Positions 9,524 to 22,600 of a stretch of 64,000 nucleotides of DNA are shown in pieces. Under the pieces are notes generated by a model. That model did no database searches. It worked only from the letters and a program-made list of their open reading frames with translations, and was not told the DNA's origin. The stretch lies in the NCBI RefSeq assembly GCF_932526225.1, contig NC_064048.1:3899937-3963936 (forward strand), read 5' to 3'. The stretch comes from Nematostella vectensis. Taxonomy: Eukaryota > Cnidaria > Anthozoa > Actiniaria > Edwardsiidae. How positions within the stretch are numbered: position 1 is the stretch's first letter; every line of letters begins with the position of its first letter. Made by a program: the position numbers and the translations under genes.

Positions 9524-12061
9524 CTGGAAGTCAAGTACAATATAGTCAGTCCTATATTTGTGCATCAAGCGAAGGCAGTATTTCCTGAAGCTTATTTAAA
9601 GGACTAACACTGGATTGGTCATGCACTATCACAACAAAAACAAAACAGCATGGTGAAAACATTGCGAAAGATTTTATGAACTAGCTAGCCAGCACAACAA
9701 AAAGATACGCCCAATTTTCAAATATCTTATGGTTCATTCTAAATCAATTTATTTACAATTCATCACTAAGGCACTGCTCATACCATGTCAGATCAAAAAA
9801 AAAGAGGCAAAAAAACATTTCTGTATTAATATAGCTTATAAATCAGCAGAACCAATTACAGTTCACAGGCTCGCCCACTCAAATATTCACTCATTAAAAC
9901 ATTCAAAGAGGGCTAAAAATAACAGGGAAACCCAAATAATTCAAGTTCTGATAAAAAATAAATCAACCAGTAAATAATCTTAATGGCCTATATCTTCAAA
10001 AAGAGCTTCACAAAAATCTCAACTCAGAATTTAGCCTTGAGGAGTACCTCCTATATAACCACAAAATTTATTTCACTTAACTCGAAGTGACCTCTTAAAT
10101 AATGTCTGTCTTGAAAGACGCTATTAAAAATGCTACCGACGCTATAGTTTGTTTGAACACAATGCTGCCTTGAAAAAGCGATTCTATACCTGCTAAGTGT
10201 AAAAGGACTCAAAGAATGTATTAATTCTAAAAGCAGGATATTTCGTCATGTAGCAACTACGACATGTTTGATAATGCAGTTTGAATATTTATCAACCGGT
10301 GTTTTATTGTCGCCTTTGAAAGCGAGAAGCTTGGGTTTCACCATACCTGTGGCAAAAATCTTTTACAAACTATTATTTTGAGAATTATTAAAGGAAACCC
10401 ATTTTCTTTTAGAGTGCCCTCAAAGCGGAAATAGATCCGTCGAGGCTTTGTTGACATCGAAATACAAAAGCGCGCGAATTTGCTCAAATAAAAATGTTAA
10501 AAATTAACCGCGTAGAATTCAAAGAATCGAGTTTCTTTTCTTTCATATGGTTAGCTAGTAGCAAAACTGAAACGGATGAAAAAAAATGTGCTTATTAAAG
10601 ATAATAAAAGTTGTACGCACAAAAGACTTGATAGTGAGTTTTGGTTGTAAACAATGACTGATGCAATATTCTAACAAGTCTCGTGGGATTTTTGAAGAAT
10701 TTGAATTGTAAAACACTACTGTCTAGCTGACAAAAATGTACAAGGCTCTGTTAATCAAAATGAAATAAGTACGTGTATAACCGTGCTAATGTGTCGATTT
10801 TTAGAAGACAAGGACCATTCATAAAAAAAAGGTTTTCAAAGGAGCTGAAAAATTGTGTAAAAATCCCCACGCAAAACGTCGAGTACATAGATAAAGAGAG
10901 AAAAAAGCCAAAATCAAGAACTCTGTGGAACGAAAATAATAGAATAATAGGTAGGATAAATAATAATTAAGAGTATTCCTTTAGTCCAGAAGTGAGAAAG
11001 AAAGAGACAAAAATTTAAGCTTATTCTGTCTGTGTTGATTAAGCTGAGTTTGAAAACGTTTGCCGGTTGGCTATCGGAGTTAAATACAAATGCGTCATAC
11101 ACAAATGAAAACGTAGTACAAAAACCCACGCCTTGAACTTAAAACGCAAGTTTATGACCGAATACTGTTAAATTTCAGGTAAATCTAGTGAAAGGAATAC
11201 TGGCTTTTGTAGCCACCATACAACACGTGGCCGAGGGTAGTTCATTTCATTCATCACGACACACCGATTCTCACTTACCGTTCGTAGTAAAAATCCCACA
11301 CAAATTAACCAATATTAAAAAAGCCAGAAAGGTCTCAACCTTTGGACCTAAAAGGCTCATGCTGAGGCCTTCCTTTTTGGGGGCTAAATTCTTGTGATTT
11401 CTTTTAGGTTTACGCTTGAAGCGCCCTCAAGCCGGTGTCTAGTTTCGAGGGTCGTTGCTTTCAAAAGACTACAATGTTTATGTTGACACGCGCGCAATGC
11501 ATTTCTATTATACGTTGCTTGGCGCGAATAAATGTGACGTAACGAGCACGCCCCCACAATTTTACATACCCCGAGTGAATTTTTAGTTGTTAATCTAAGG
11601 GCATAGCAACTCAGAATTCACACCTAGCACAATATCTTGTTTATTTGAACGAGACGGTGAGTCTGCAACGTTTGCAATTCTCACGAAATACCTTGCGCAA
11701 GAAATAAGCTCTCTGAAATTCAAGACGAGACAATAATAGACTATCGCCTCGGGCTTTCCTTGTCTTTGTTTAGAAAATCGTGGTCTCATGAAAGAGATTT
11801 TTACTCTGCCATCAGCGAGAATCCCCTGTGGAATAAATGTATGTACCACCATTTCCGCTGTTTCACTTCCAACACATGCAATAAGTAATCACGGATTTAG
11901 TAAACGACTAAAAAATATGTGCTGACAGCAAAGGGGAATAAATTTCAGTATAAATAGATTTTATACTCTATATTTGGCTCGGAAATCCAGTGCAATGTTT
12001 TGTCTATATCTTAATCCCTCCGGAATGAGGCCAAAATCTATTAATTTTCTTATACAGTATT
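9524..12061. other. No gene recognised; probable receptor intron or upstream flank
   Basis: AT-rich sequence with no exon I can defend. The signal-peptide exon of the receptor should lie at higher coordinates, but no candidate was found. A minus-strand open frame of 85 codons at 11595–11852 has no recognisable motif. Nothing else is visible. Confidence 0.4.
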
Positions 12062-14731
12062 TTGAACAGTCATAGAGAAACGCTTCCTCAAATGTACCAA
12101 GAAGCGTATTTCTGGAACGAAATTAGTATTAAAATGAAAAACAATCAAAGAAGGAAAATTCAGCACAATTGCCATTGTAATAAGAAACACGCAAGCCGGA
12201 AGAAAGCCTTCAGCAGCCAAGAAACGATAAGCGCATTTGAGGAAGTCGGGCTGGCAGTATATTTGGCGCCATTATCTCCAGACATCGAGGGCGTAAAACG
12301 TGCTACTCAACTGCAACACCAACCTTGTCCTCAGGCTATTCTGGGTAATTTTCAATATGGCGTCGACGTTTCACTATTTATAAAATATGCAACCTCGTTA
12401 CCAGGGCTTCTCTGTCTGACAAAGTCTGACGTGGACGTGTTAATAATCACGGAGACCTGGCTCAATTCTACGCATGATGATGGCGAGAAACACATTCCTG
12501 GTTATAGAATTGAAAGGAAAGATCGTCAAATGGAGACCATGGTGGTGGAGTCTTGATGTATGTCGCACAACATCTCAACTACAAGCGAATGACTGAACTG
12601 GAGGAAGACGGCACGGAGTTACTGTATACGCGCCACTCCTTTCAAGTCTAATTGTCCGATTTTTATCGTGGGGATCTACTGACCGCCTGATACAACATCT
12701 GATGGGGATATACAACTGGGGACAGTCTTGGAACGTCTTTACGTAAAGAACAAAGAAATTCTAATCCTAGGTGACATCAACGTGAATGCATTAGAACCAC
12801 AATTCCATGATCATCGTCTTATCAAGTACTTGGTCTGTATCAGCTCGTTAATCAAGTAACTCGTCCAGAGAGCAATTCCTGTGTTGACCATGTCTACTCC
12901 AGCCATCCTCGTCACATTTCCCAAATCAAAGTTCCCAACATAGGTCTTTCAGATCACATCCCCGTGGGCACCGTAAGAAAATATTGTAAGACCAACAATC
13001 ATTGTATCCATGAAACTATCACCTATCGCAGATTTAAAAACTTCGATGCTGAAGGCTTCCAAGAACAACTTGATCACTGCCCTTGGAGTGTGCTAGATAT
13101 GTATGACGATCCAAACGATGCCGCTGAGTTCTTCAACAAGACATTTCTTGATGTAGCCGACATTTTTGCCCCAGTATTGACAAAACGGGTAGGAAGACCC
13201 CAGCAGCCTCAGTGGACGTCACCAGGGATATACGAGGCCATCAAGCACCGGGATGCTCTACTAAAGAAAGCTTGTGCGTCAAATAACCAGGCTGACTGGA
13301 GTGCATACAAGCAACAACGCAACGCGACATTTCAGCTAATCCGTAAAGCAAAAGGAAGCTTTTTCCAAGAAGCACTAGAGACAAGTGAAAGTTCTAAAGA
13401 ATATTGAAAAAACCTCAAGAGTGCTATGGGATCCACAGGTATGAGTTCAATATCCAAGGTTAAAATAGGTGAGAATATTTCACAAAACCCAACAGAAATA
13501 GCGAATGCATTCAACGAGTTTTTCTGCAATGTGCTTCTAAGTACCGAGCGACACCTCCCGGAACATCTACCTGCTTGGAGCGCTTAAAGACATTTGTCGG
13601 GCAGAGGCTCAAACTCGAGGAGCGTTTTTCCATTCCCGAAATGACACCTGATTTGATCGGTCGTTATCTGCCTACTATCAAGATCAGTAAGGCGACAGGT
13701 CTTGACGGAATCAGTGCAAAGCTTCTGAAATTAGCAGGACCGGCCATCGACATGCCTCTTTGTAAAATAATTAATCTACGTATCAAGCAGTCCATCTTTC
13801 CTACCATATGGAAACAGGCGCGAGTAACACCAGTATTCAAGGCAGGAGATCACCTGGATATCCACAATTATCGTCCTATCAGTATTCTTCCAATACTATC
13901 AAAGATCCTTGAGCGCCATGTTCACGTGCAACTGTATGCTTTTTTAAACAGTCACCAACTAATAACTCACAGGCAATAAGGATTCCGGCCATACCACTCT
14001 TGTGAGACTGCGATTATAGAGCTCGTCGATACTCTTCTGAAGAACATGGATAACGGACTGATTAATGGACTTGCCCTCATTGACTATAGAAAGGCCTTTG
14101 ATTTGGTTGACCACGACATCCTACTCAGAAAACTACATATGTATGGCTTGTCAAACCCCGCGTGTAACTGGTTTAAATCTTATCTAAGCACAGCGAATAC
14201 GTCTCCCAAAAGATCCGGAAACGCCTGGGGCTTCTCCGTAGAACAAAGCACTTCCTGTCAATGACAGCAAGAAAAATGTTTTTCAATGTTCTAATACAGC
14301 CTCTAATGGATTACTGTATAACAGTTTGGGGGGGTAATCTCATAGAGCACGACAATACGATGCTCTTACTTCAAAAACGGGCAGCACGAATAATAGCTTA
14401 CAAGAAATGGTACGATCACTCGATGGCGCTATTTGAAGAGCTCAACATAGAGCCTTTCACTAAACGAGCTAGGAGAATCAAGTGTACAAAAGTATTTAAA
14501 GTCCTTAATGGAATGGCTCCAGACCACCTCATGGCTAAATTCAAGAGATTTGCTGACGTTCACTTAAAGAACACTCGCCAAGCAAAGAACGATCTCGTGT
14601 TACCGAGGATAAAACATAATTATGGAAAGAGAACATTCGAGTGCTCTGGAAACTCTGGAACTCGCTCCCACGAGAGACAAAGGAGTGTCGATCCGTTGGC
14701 TCCTTTGCTATGGCTCAAGAGCTCCCGTTAA
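12062..14731 (+). pseudogene. Broken non-LTR retrotransposon (LINE, CR1/Jockey-like)
   Basis: Remains of an endonuclease–reverse transcriptase polyprotein. Endonuclease pieces are SDVDVLIITETWLNSTHDD (12062–12556), then a frameshift. A linker (KRVGRPQQPQW, 12964–13407) and RT motifs follow: KATGLDGISAKLLK, ARVTPVFKAGD, NYRPISILPILSKILER (13575–13979), an in-frame TAA where the family has the QSGF motif, and [19 protein letters not shown] (14046 onward). After SYLS the frame jumps to a C-terminal segment (LIQPLMDYCITVWGG, 14261–14731), so the palm region with the YxDD catalytic motif is deleted. It cannot be autonomous. Confidence 0.88.
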
Positions 14732-15069
14732 TTTACCGGGAATTACTTTTAATGCGAAAATTGATACCCAAAACGATGTTTTTCTTTAATATTTTTAGCT
14801 GAATTTAAAGATCAACTATTCATCTTGAATTAGCCGAATTGAAATATCCAATTTGGTGCCTTTTTTCCGGTTAAATCTCGCCATTTTCAAGTTGTGTCGA
14901 GTTGTAGTGATTTTTCATCACTTGAGGAAACCATTCCACTTCCCGATAAGAAGTTAGCCAATCACGGCTAACATCATTTTATGGGATTCCCTACCAACCA
15001 ATCAGGTTTATTTTCTGTCAAATGATTTGACATTTAGCTGTCACCGTGCGCCTAAAAAATGTAAACAAC

Positions 15070-17320
15070 TTTGCGAAACTGTATGAGTTTGGTTTGATTC
15101 CGATCAATTGGTATCGAATTAAAGCCAATTATCACGAGTGGTATTCTGTTAATTTCTTCCTGGAAATTGGTGCGATCTTAATGTAATTAATGTGGATGAA
15201 AGATCTTACTAAGACCCTTCATCTGTATGAGTTTGGTTTGATTCGGATAAATTGCTAACGAATTAAAGCCAATTGTCACGAGTGGTATTCTGTTAATTTC
15301 TTCCTGGAAATTGGTGCGATCTCAATGTAATTGATGTGGATGAAAGATCTTACTAAGACCCTTCATCTGTATGAGTGTAGTTTGATTCGGATCAATTTCT
15401 ATCGAATTAAAGCTAATTGTCACGAGTGGTATTCTGTTAATTTCTTCCTGGAAATTGGTGCGATCTCAATGTAGTTAATGTCGATGAAAGATCTTACTAA
15501 GGCCCTTTATCTATATGAGTTTGGTTTGATTCGGATCAATTGCTATTGAATAAAAGCCAATTGTCACGAGTTGTATTCTTTTAATTATTTCCTGGAAACT
15601 GGTGCGATCTCAATATAATTAAGATGGATTAGAGACCTTGCTAAGACCCTTCATCTGTATGAGTTTGGTTTGATTCGGATCAATTGCTATCGAATTAAAG
15701 CCACTTGTCACGAGCGGTATTCTGTTAATTATTTCCTGGAAAATGGTGCGATCTCAATGCAATTAACATGGATGAGAGACCTTACTAATGCTGTGTTTAC
15801 ACTTGAGCGTCAACCTAGGTTCAGTTTGTGGTTAACTGAACCCCGGTTAGGAAAAATGCGTTTACACTTGAAAACTTAACCTCGGTTGATCATTCAGCTG
15901 GAACAGCGCCGGTGTTATCAATTTGAATTCTGAGGTCAAATTGCTGCTGCGATTATTGAGGTTTTTCTGGACGTTCTTGTTATTCTGTGGTGGCTTTCGT
16001 TTCAAGATTCACTATAATTCAAAATGATCTTTTAGGGATCACGTTGCCTGATGTTTTCTCTGATGTTTGTCGTTTTTGTTTTTATTGTTAGCGCTTGTAC
16101 GTTAGGGATTCGCATTCCCTTGACTTGGAAACTAGTTTGTTGTAAAGTATTGTGTAAAATGTCCAGCAAAATGCGCGGATCTCAAAAACATGTGGTAATC
16201 TGACTGACATCGGTATGCGATAGCTGACAAAAACTGTCAACAGATTTGCCTGTAACCTCGGTTGAGTACGCTCAACCATGCCTCCTGGTTCGGTTGAGCT
16301 CAACCGAACCTAGGTTGAGGATCCTTTGTAATTGCCGGCACATAAGTGGCTATTTGGAGCGTGTTCACACCCACTATAAGTCTAACCTGGGTTTCGTAGT
16401 TACTCAGACTAGGTTGGACGCTCAAGTGTAAACACAGCATAAGACCCTTCATCTGTATGAGTTTGGTTTGATTCGGATCAATTGCTATCGAATTAAAGCC
16501 AATTGTCACGAGTGGTATTCTGATAATTTCTTCCTGGAAATTGGTGCGATCTCAATGTAATTACCATGAATGAGAGACCTTACTAAGACCCTTCATCTGC
16601 ATGAGTTTGGTTTGATTCGGATCAATTGCTATCGAATTAAAGCCAATTGTCACGAGTGGTATTCTGATAATTTCTTCCTGGAAATTGGTGCGATCTCAAT
16701 GTAATTGCCATGAATGAGAGACCTTACTAAGACCCTTCATCTGCATGAGTTTGGTTTGATTCGGATCAATTGCTATCGAATTAAAGCCAATTGTCACGAG
16801 TGGTATTCTGTTAATTTCTTCCTAGAAATTGGTGCGATCTCAATGTAACTAACATGGATGAGAGACCTTACTAAGACCCTTCATCTGCATGAGTTTGGTT
16901 TGATTAAGATCAATTGCTATTGAATTAAAGCCAATTGTCACGAGAGGTATTCTGTTAATTTCTTCCTAGAAATTGGTGCGATCTCAATGTAATTAATATG
17001 TATGAAAGATCTTACTAAGATTCTTCATCTGTATGAGTTTGGTTTGATTCGGATCAATTGCTATCGAATTAAAGCCAATTGTCACGAGTGGTATTCTGTT
17101 AATTATTTCCTGGAAAATGGTGCGATCTCAAAAAAATTTACATGGATGAGAGACCTTACTAAGACCCATCATCTATATGAGTTTGGTTTGATTAGGATCA
17201 ATTGCTATCGAATAAAAGCCAATTGTCACGAGTGGTATTTTATTAATTTCTTCCAGGAAAATAAAGCGATCTCAATGTAATTAACGTGGATGAAAGATCT
17301 TACCAAGACCGGGATTAGGG
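15070..17320. repeat. 144-bp satellite array, ~11 copies, split by a MITE
   Basis: The unit contains GAGTTTGGTTTGATTCGGAT, CACGAGTGGTATTCTGTTAA and GGTGCGATCTCAATGTAATT in order. GAGTTTGGTTTGATT recurs at about 15085, 15229, 15372, 15517, 15661, then 16458, 16602, 16746, 16890, 17035 and 17179, a period of about 144 bp. Copies differ by a few percent. Open frames inside are artefacts. GTCACGAGTGG-like fragments at 18110–18190 may be remnants. Confidence 0.93.
15789..16439. mobile_element. 651-bp MITE with TAA target duplication inside the satellite
   Basis: Inverted ends TGCTGTGTTTACACTTGAGC and its complement, with further inverted CAACCTAGGTT motifs. It interrupts the unit sequence TTACTAAGACCC so that TAA is duplicated at 15786–15788 and 16440–16442. 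A 3-bp TAA/TWA duplication is characteristic of PIF/Harbinger. No transposase frame. Confidence 0.85.
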
Positions 17321-18629
17321 CAAATCAGTGACACATACTTTTCGAATACGGCGCCCTAAACTTGAAAAAAATATGTATATATATTATAAGTATTTTTCTA
17401 GGTTAACGTCTAATCTTGTTACTGGCTAATAAATCAAAAGTGTTCCATTTATTGCTATAAAGTTATGGTGCTAAATGCAAAAACTGTCCGTAATTGGGGC
17501 AATACACTGTAGTATGTATTGACAGCCTCATTAGAAGTAAATTTTCTAGCACCCCCCACCATATCTTAGTATGAATGAATAAGCGCCGCATTCCCTGACA
17601 GGCGCCCTAAATGCATATAAATAACACCGCGATACTAAACAGAATACCAAAGAAACCCGTGGAGTTTTAACCCGCAGCGAGTTTTAGTTGTTGTTGTTTT
17701 TTTTTTTTTTTTACAAAAAAAAAACATTACTATTTTTAAGAATTTTTTTTATTTCCCCTCGAAGTCTGAAATCTCGTTACCAAGTGACTTAGGTAACCGT
17801 AATGAAATAGTATGAAATGAACATTTACTTTCATGTTTCTCAGAATATAGAATTGGACACGAAGTTGCGTATAAAGATTTGATCTAAGGATTCAATTACA
17901 CAAATACTTTTCATGTTTATGGTATGACATTTTTTCCTGCTTCGAAAAATCTAAGCTGCTGATAAATGCCGATAACAAACTTATAATTGTGTAACAATGA
18001 AGCAAATTAATAATTACGCTATTTTTTATAGTGCTAAAGTATTGAGTTAAATTGTACGTTTGTATCTAATAAGCGATTGAGAAAAAGCCTATGTGTAATG
18101 GAAGAAAATTATTGTCACGAACGGTCTTCAAATAGTAGCTGTCACACGAGAGGTTTTGTCACGAGTGGTTGTCACCAGTGGTTGTCACATGACGGTAAAT
18201 GGTAACAAGGGAGTTGCGATAAATGTGTAATAACACACCTGGTCATTCTTGAAAAATGAACCGATATCGTCCGCATAACAAAAATCACTCCCATGATGCA
18301 TCCAGGCGAGTAGAGACAGCACCTCTAATCAATAAAAAGCGGGCTTCAAGGGACAAACTGGGCTCGCGGGCGTTTCTGGTCACATGCTTGAAGTCAGCCT
18401 GCTTTGCGCGGATGCATGAGAAGCAAAATGCAGATGGCGGCAAAAACAGTCTACGGAACAGATGCTCATTTGCATAAGCCACTGTCCGGCGTTCTCGATT
18501 CCATGCGACGCCATTTTCCGCCATTTGTCATGACAAATGACAAAGGAATGCACAGCTCTACGCTGCAAACTCTGTCATGGTCGCCATCTTGGATTTTGTA
18601 ATTCCACCTCTCAGATCCATGTTATTTCA
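17321..18629. other. No gene recognised
   Basis: AT-rich DNA with homopolymer runs (poly-T at about 17698–17712) and CATGACAAATGAC-like short repeats near 18520. Overlapping open frames on both strands at 18256–18601 look like chance. Confidence 0.4.
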
Positions 18630-18835
18630 CAGGTAGCCCAGTCAACGGTTGCTTGTTCGTAGAGAGACGAGTAAAGCGTTTTTTGTAGAATGTTGTTAAT
18701 AAAATTGCCTTGAAACTTAGAACATGCCTTAATTTTTTTGACAACATTCTACAAAAAACGCTTTACTCGTCCCCTCTCAGATCAGCCGAGTTCCGAGCTA
18801 CGAACAAGCAACCATTGCCTGGGCTACCTGTGCTC
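18630..18835. mobile_element. Foldback element; third arm at 19200–19300
   Basis: The left arm (CACAGGTAGCCCAGTCAACG, then GCTTGTTCGTAG and GAGTAAAGCGTTTTTTGTAG) is complementary to the right arm ending GCCTGGGCTACCTGTG. Another right arm in the same orientation occurs at about 19200–19300 (AACGCTTTACTCGTCCCCTC … GCCTGGGCTACCTGTGG). Non-coding. Confidence 0.7.
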
Positions 18836-19357
18836 CTTCCAGCGCGGTCAAGCGTAACTAATCGTACAACGGCGTCGGAAAAGGATGCTTGTGGCTACTT
18901 TCTCGTTTTAAAATACGGCTAGCGGCCAGGGAAAATAGTTTAGCTCGGATGTTTTGCCACATATCGAATGTAAGTGTACCCTGGCATAGGTCTGCGAGAT
19001 AAAAATATTTTGTTTGTTGTTTTTTCCTCTCGAATTTCGACGGTATTTGAGTGCTACCGAAAATGGCGCCTCCAAACTTGTTTCTTTTCTTAGTAGGGGG
19101 AGAGAAGTCATAAATCCCGTTAAGAACCCACCCCCAAAATCGTGTATTACACGTGAATTTGACAACCACAAGGGATGTTTTAAGTTCTAAGGCAATTTTA
19201 TTGACAACATTTCACACAAAAAAACGCTTTACTCGTCCCCTCTCAGAACAGCCGAATTCCGAGCTACGAACAAGCAACCATTGCCTGGGCTACCTGTGGT
19301 TATTTGTGCAGTGGAAAATGCCAGATTCGCGATTCTATTACTGTAAATTTCACCATA

Positions 19358-19628
19358 TGTAGTAGAAGGTATGCCTCTAAACTGAGGCTTTAATCAACAT
19401 AAATCTACAGCTTGTAAAACTAAACCGAAAACTAAGCAAGATGGCTGCCCCTAGAGATTCTATGGGGTAAAACCGCTGTACAACAATAAACATAACACAG
19501 GCAGCCCAACACGTAATGTTCAAGGTTTTTAACATACATAAATACTACATTCACCCCTCTGTTAGAGGTTAAGTCTGAGCACGGGGGCATTCAATGTTCA
19601 AGGTTCTTAACGTAACATAAATACTACA
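19358..19628 (-). repeat. 3' LTR
   Basis: 271 bp, TG…CA with TGTAGTA/TACTACA inverted ends. It contains an internal ~76-bp near-duplication: the block ACATAAATACTACATTCACC at about 19542 repeats the LTR/polypurine junction at 19615–19640. It also carries AAGATGGCTGCC, a YY1-type motif. Confidence 0.95.
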
Positions 19629-19640
19629 TTCACCCCTCGG
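19629..19640 (-). promoter_or_regulatory. Polypurine tract
   Basis: The coding strand reads GAGGGGTGAA directly before the 3' LTR and just after the gag-pol stop; expected plus-strand primer. Confidence 0.7.
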
Positions 19641-22600
19641 TTAGAGGTTAAGTCTGTCCACTGGACGTCGGGTCCTCTCCGAACGTCGCAAGGGAGGCTG
19701 CCCATCAAGACCTGTACTGACCTGTTGCACTTCTTCGCCCACACCTATCTCCACTTCTATCTCCGAGGAAGGTGGGGAACTACCAGTAGCAGGGTGATGC
19801 TCTCCTGGAACAGTAGGCTTAACTTGAGGGAGTGGGTACATTGTTGGTACTTCACCTTTGGGGGCAAGATGCTTGGTAGAGACTGTTGTTTCTCGGCCGT
19901 CTGGATAGCGCACATGGGCGTAGTGAGGATTCGCCTGAAGCAATTCCACCTCATCAACTAACGGATCTGTCTTGCTTGCACGGACGTGACGCTTGAGTAG
20001 GACCGGTCCAGGCTCACTCATCCATGTTGGGATGGAAGATCCGGAAGAGGATCGCCTGGGAAAACCGAAGAATCGCTCATGGGGTGTCTCATTGGTAGCC
20101 GTGCACAACAGAGAACGAATGGAGTGTAGAACATCAGGGAGGACTTCTTGCCAGCGCTTTACTGGCAGATTCTTAGACTTCAGGGATGCTGAAATTGCCT
20201 TCCATACCACTCCATTATACCTCTCCACTTGCCCATTGCCTTCGGGATTGTAAGCAGTTGTCCTGCTTGTGGCTACCCCTTTTTCATTCAGGAAGTCTCG
20301 CAGTTCCTGGCTGATCAAGGAGGAGCCCCTGTCCGAATGTACATAGGCTGGCATACCGAACATCGTAAACAAGGAGGTAAGACACTTGATCACTGTTGGT
20401 GTAGACACATCAGGACAAGGGAAGACAAAAGGGAATCTTGAATATTCATCAACCACATTGAGGAAGAACTTGTTGCCATTGTTACTTGGCAAGGGGCCCT
20501 TGAAATCAATGTTTATCCTCTCGAAAGGTTGAGTAGCCTTAATGAGAGGAACTTTGGGAGGTTGATGAAACTGTGGTTTGCATTCACAACAAACTGGACA
20601 CTTACTTGTCATGCTCTTGATCTCCTCAAGGGAATAAGGGAGGTTCTTGGTGCGTACGAAGTGGTTGAGTCGGGTGACCCCTGGATGACAGAGTGACTCG
20701 TGGAGCTGGTAGAGGGGATCTTCACTCAACGTGGCGCAAGTAGCTCTGGACAGAGTGTCGGGTGGAATGTTCTCTTTACCAGGACGGTAAATGATATCGA
20801 AACTATAGCAGGAGAGTTCGATCTTCCACCGCATGATCTTATCATTCTTGATCTTCCCTTTGTGGCACTGGTCAAACATGTAAGATACTGATTTCTGGTC
20901 TGTTTTAAGAGTGAAGTGCCTCCCTGTTAGGAAGTGCCTCCAGTGTCGGACAGCTTCTACAATCGCTTGTGCCTCTTTCTCAACTGAGGCGTGCTTGAGC
21001 TCGCTGCCCTGTAAGGCTCTTGAGAAGAATGCAACTGGCCTCCCATTTTGGCTGAGAGTGGCAGCTAATGCCACCTCTGAAGCATCCGTCTCAACTTCAA
21101 ATGGAATGCTTTCATCGATTGCACTAACAAAAGCTTCCTCCACCGTCTTCTTGATACTCTCAAAGGCCGCGACAGCGGGCTCGGGTAATGGAAAAACCTT
21201 GCAGGAGGTTATTGGCTTGATTCGATCCGAGTATGCGGGTATCCATTGTGAGTAGTAGGAAAACAATCCGAGGCATCTGTTCAGAGACTTTGAGTCACTT
21301 GGAACGGGTAGCTCTCGCAAAGGGCGTAGACGTTCTGGGTCTGGACTGATATTCCCTTCCTCAACCACATATCCAAGGATAGGAAGACTCCTGGTGGAGA
21401 AGATGCTCTTGTCGTTGTTATAGCAGATGTTCTTGCTCTTAGCAGCTTCAAGGAAACTCTGAAGGTTGGAATCATGCTCTTCTTGGTCTTTCCCACAGAT
21501 TGTGATGTTGTCGAGATAAGGGAAGACCGCCTTGAGATTGTTCTCTTCCACAAAATTAGTCATCTCTCTCTGGAAGCAGGCCACCCCGTTGGTGACGCCG
21601 AATGGGAGTCGGCTAAACTGATACAGGTTACCTCTAGCTTCGAATGCTGTGTACGGTTTATCCTCATCTTTGAGAGGGATCTGATGATAAGCACTGCGTA
21701 GATCAATAGTGCTGAAGACTTTGTACTGGGCGATCTGGTTAACCAAGTCGGTTATTCGTGGTAATGGGAATGCGTCGAGGAGGGTAAACCTGTTGATGGT
21801 CTGTGAGTAATCAATTACTAGCCTCTTCTTGTGATTCTCATCCTTGGTTACTACAACTTGTGCTCGCCATGGAGAGCGACTGGGCTCAATTATTCCTTCA
21901 TTAAGCAGCCTCTTAACTTCTTCATCAATGAACGTGGAATCTTCTTGGCTGTAGCGGCGTGACTTTGTGGCAATAGGATGACAGTCTGCTGTCAGGTTTG
22001 CAAATGGCTCAGGCGGGTCTACATTCAGAGTGCTGAAGCTACAGACGGAGAGGGGCGGTTCGGAGCCCTTGTACTGGAAGATGACACTTTCGTGCTTTGA
22101 CTGAAAGTCTACTCCTAATATGAGGTCTGCACATAGCCCAGGGAGTACAGAAAACTTGAGGCCTTCATATCTCCGTCCTTGGTAGGTAAGATCAACTGTG
22201 CAAGTACCACTAACCTTGATGGCGCCTGTCGAGGAGGTTGCCATGGATACGGTACTAGATGAGGGCTGGACTGTCAGACTTGCTTGCTCTACTAGACTGG
22301 GATGGATATAGCTTTCACTACTCCCACTGTCAAACAGGGCCTTGATTGATTTCAAGGGCCCCTTGCCTTGCAATCCTTGGATATTGACGACACCACATGA
22401 TTTAGAGAGGGATTTTGGTGGGTTAGCTGTCAATGTGGCGAGTGTCGGGGACCAAGTTGCTGGCGAAACTCTTTCTTTTGGAACCGCCTTTCCTTTACAA
22501 ACTTTAGCAAAATGGCATTTCTTTTGACACTTGTTGCAAATAGCCTCCAGGGCAGGACACTTCGGTCGAGGGTGTTTCTTGTTTCCACAGAAAAAGCAAG

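Noticed and set aside
18256..18601. Overlapping frames of 60–80 codons on both strands
   Set aside because: No splice support, motif or codon bias; probably chance.
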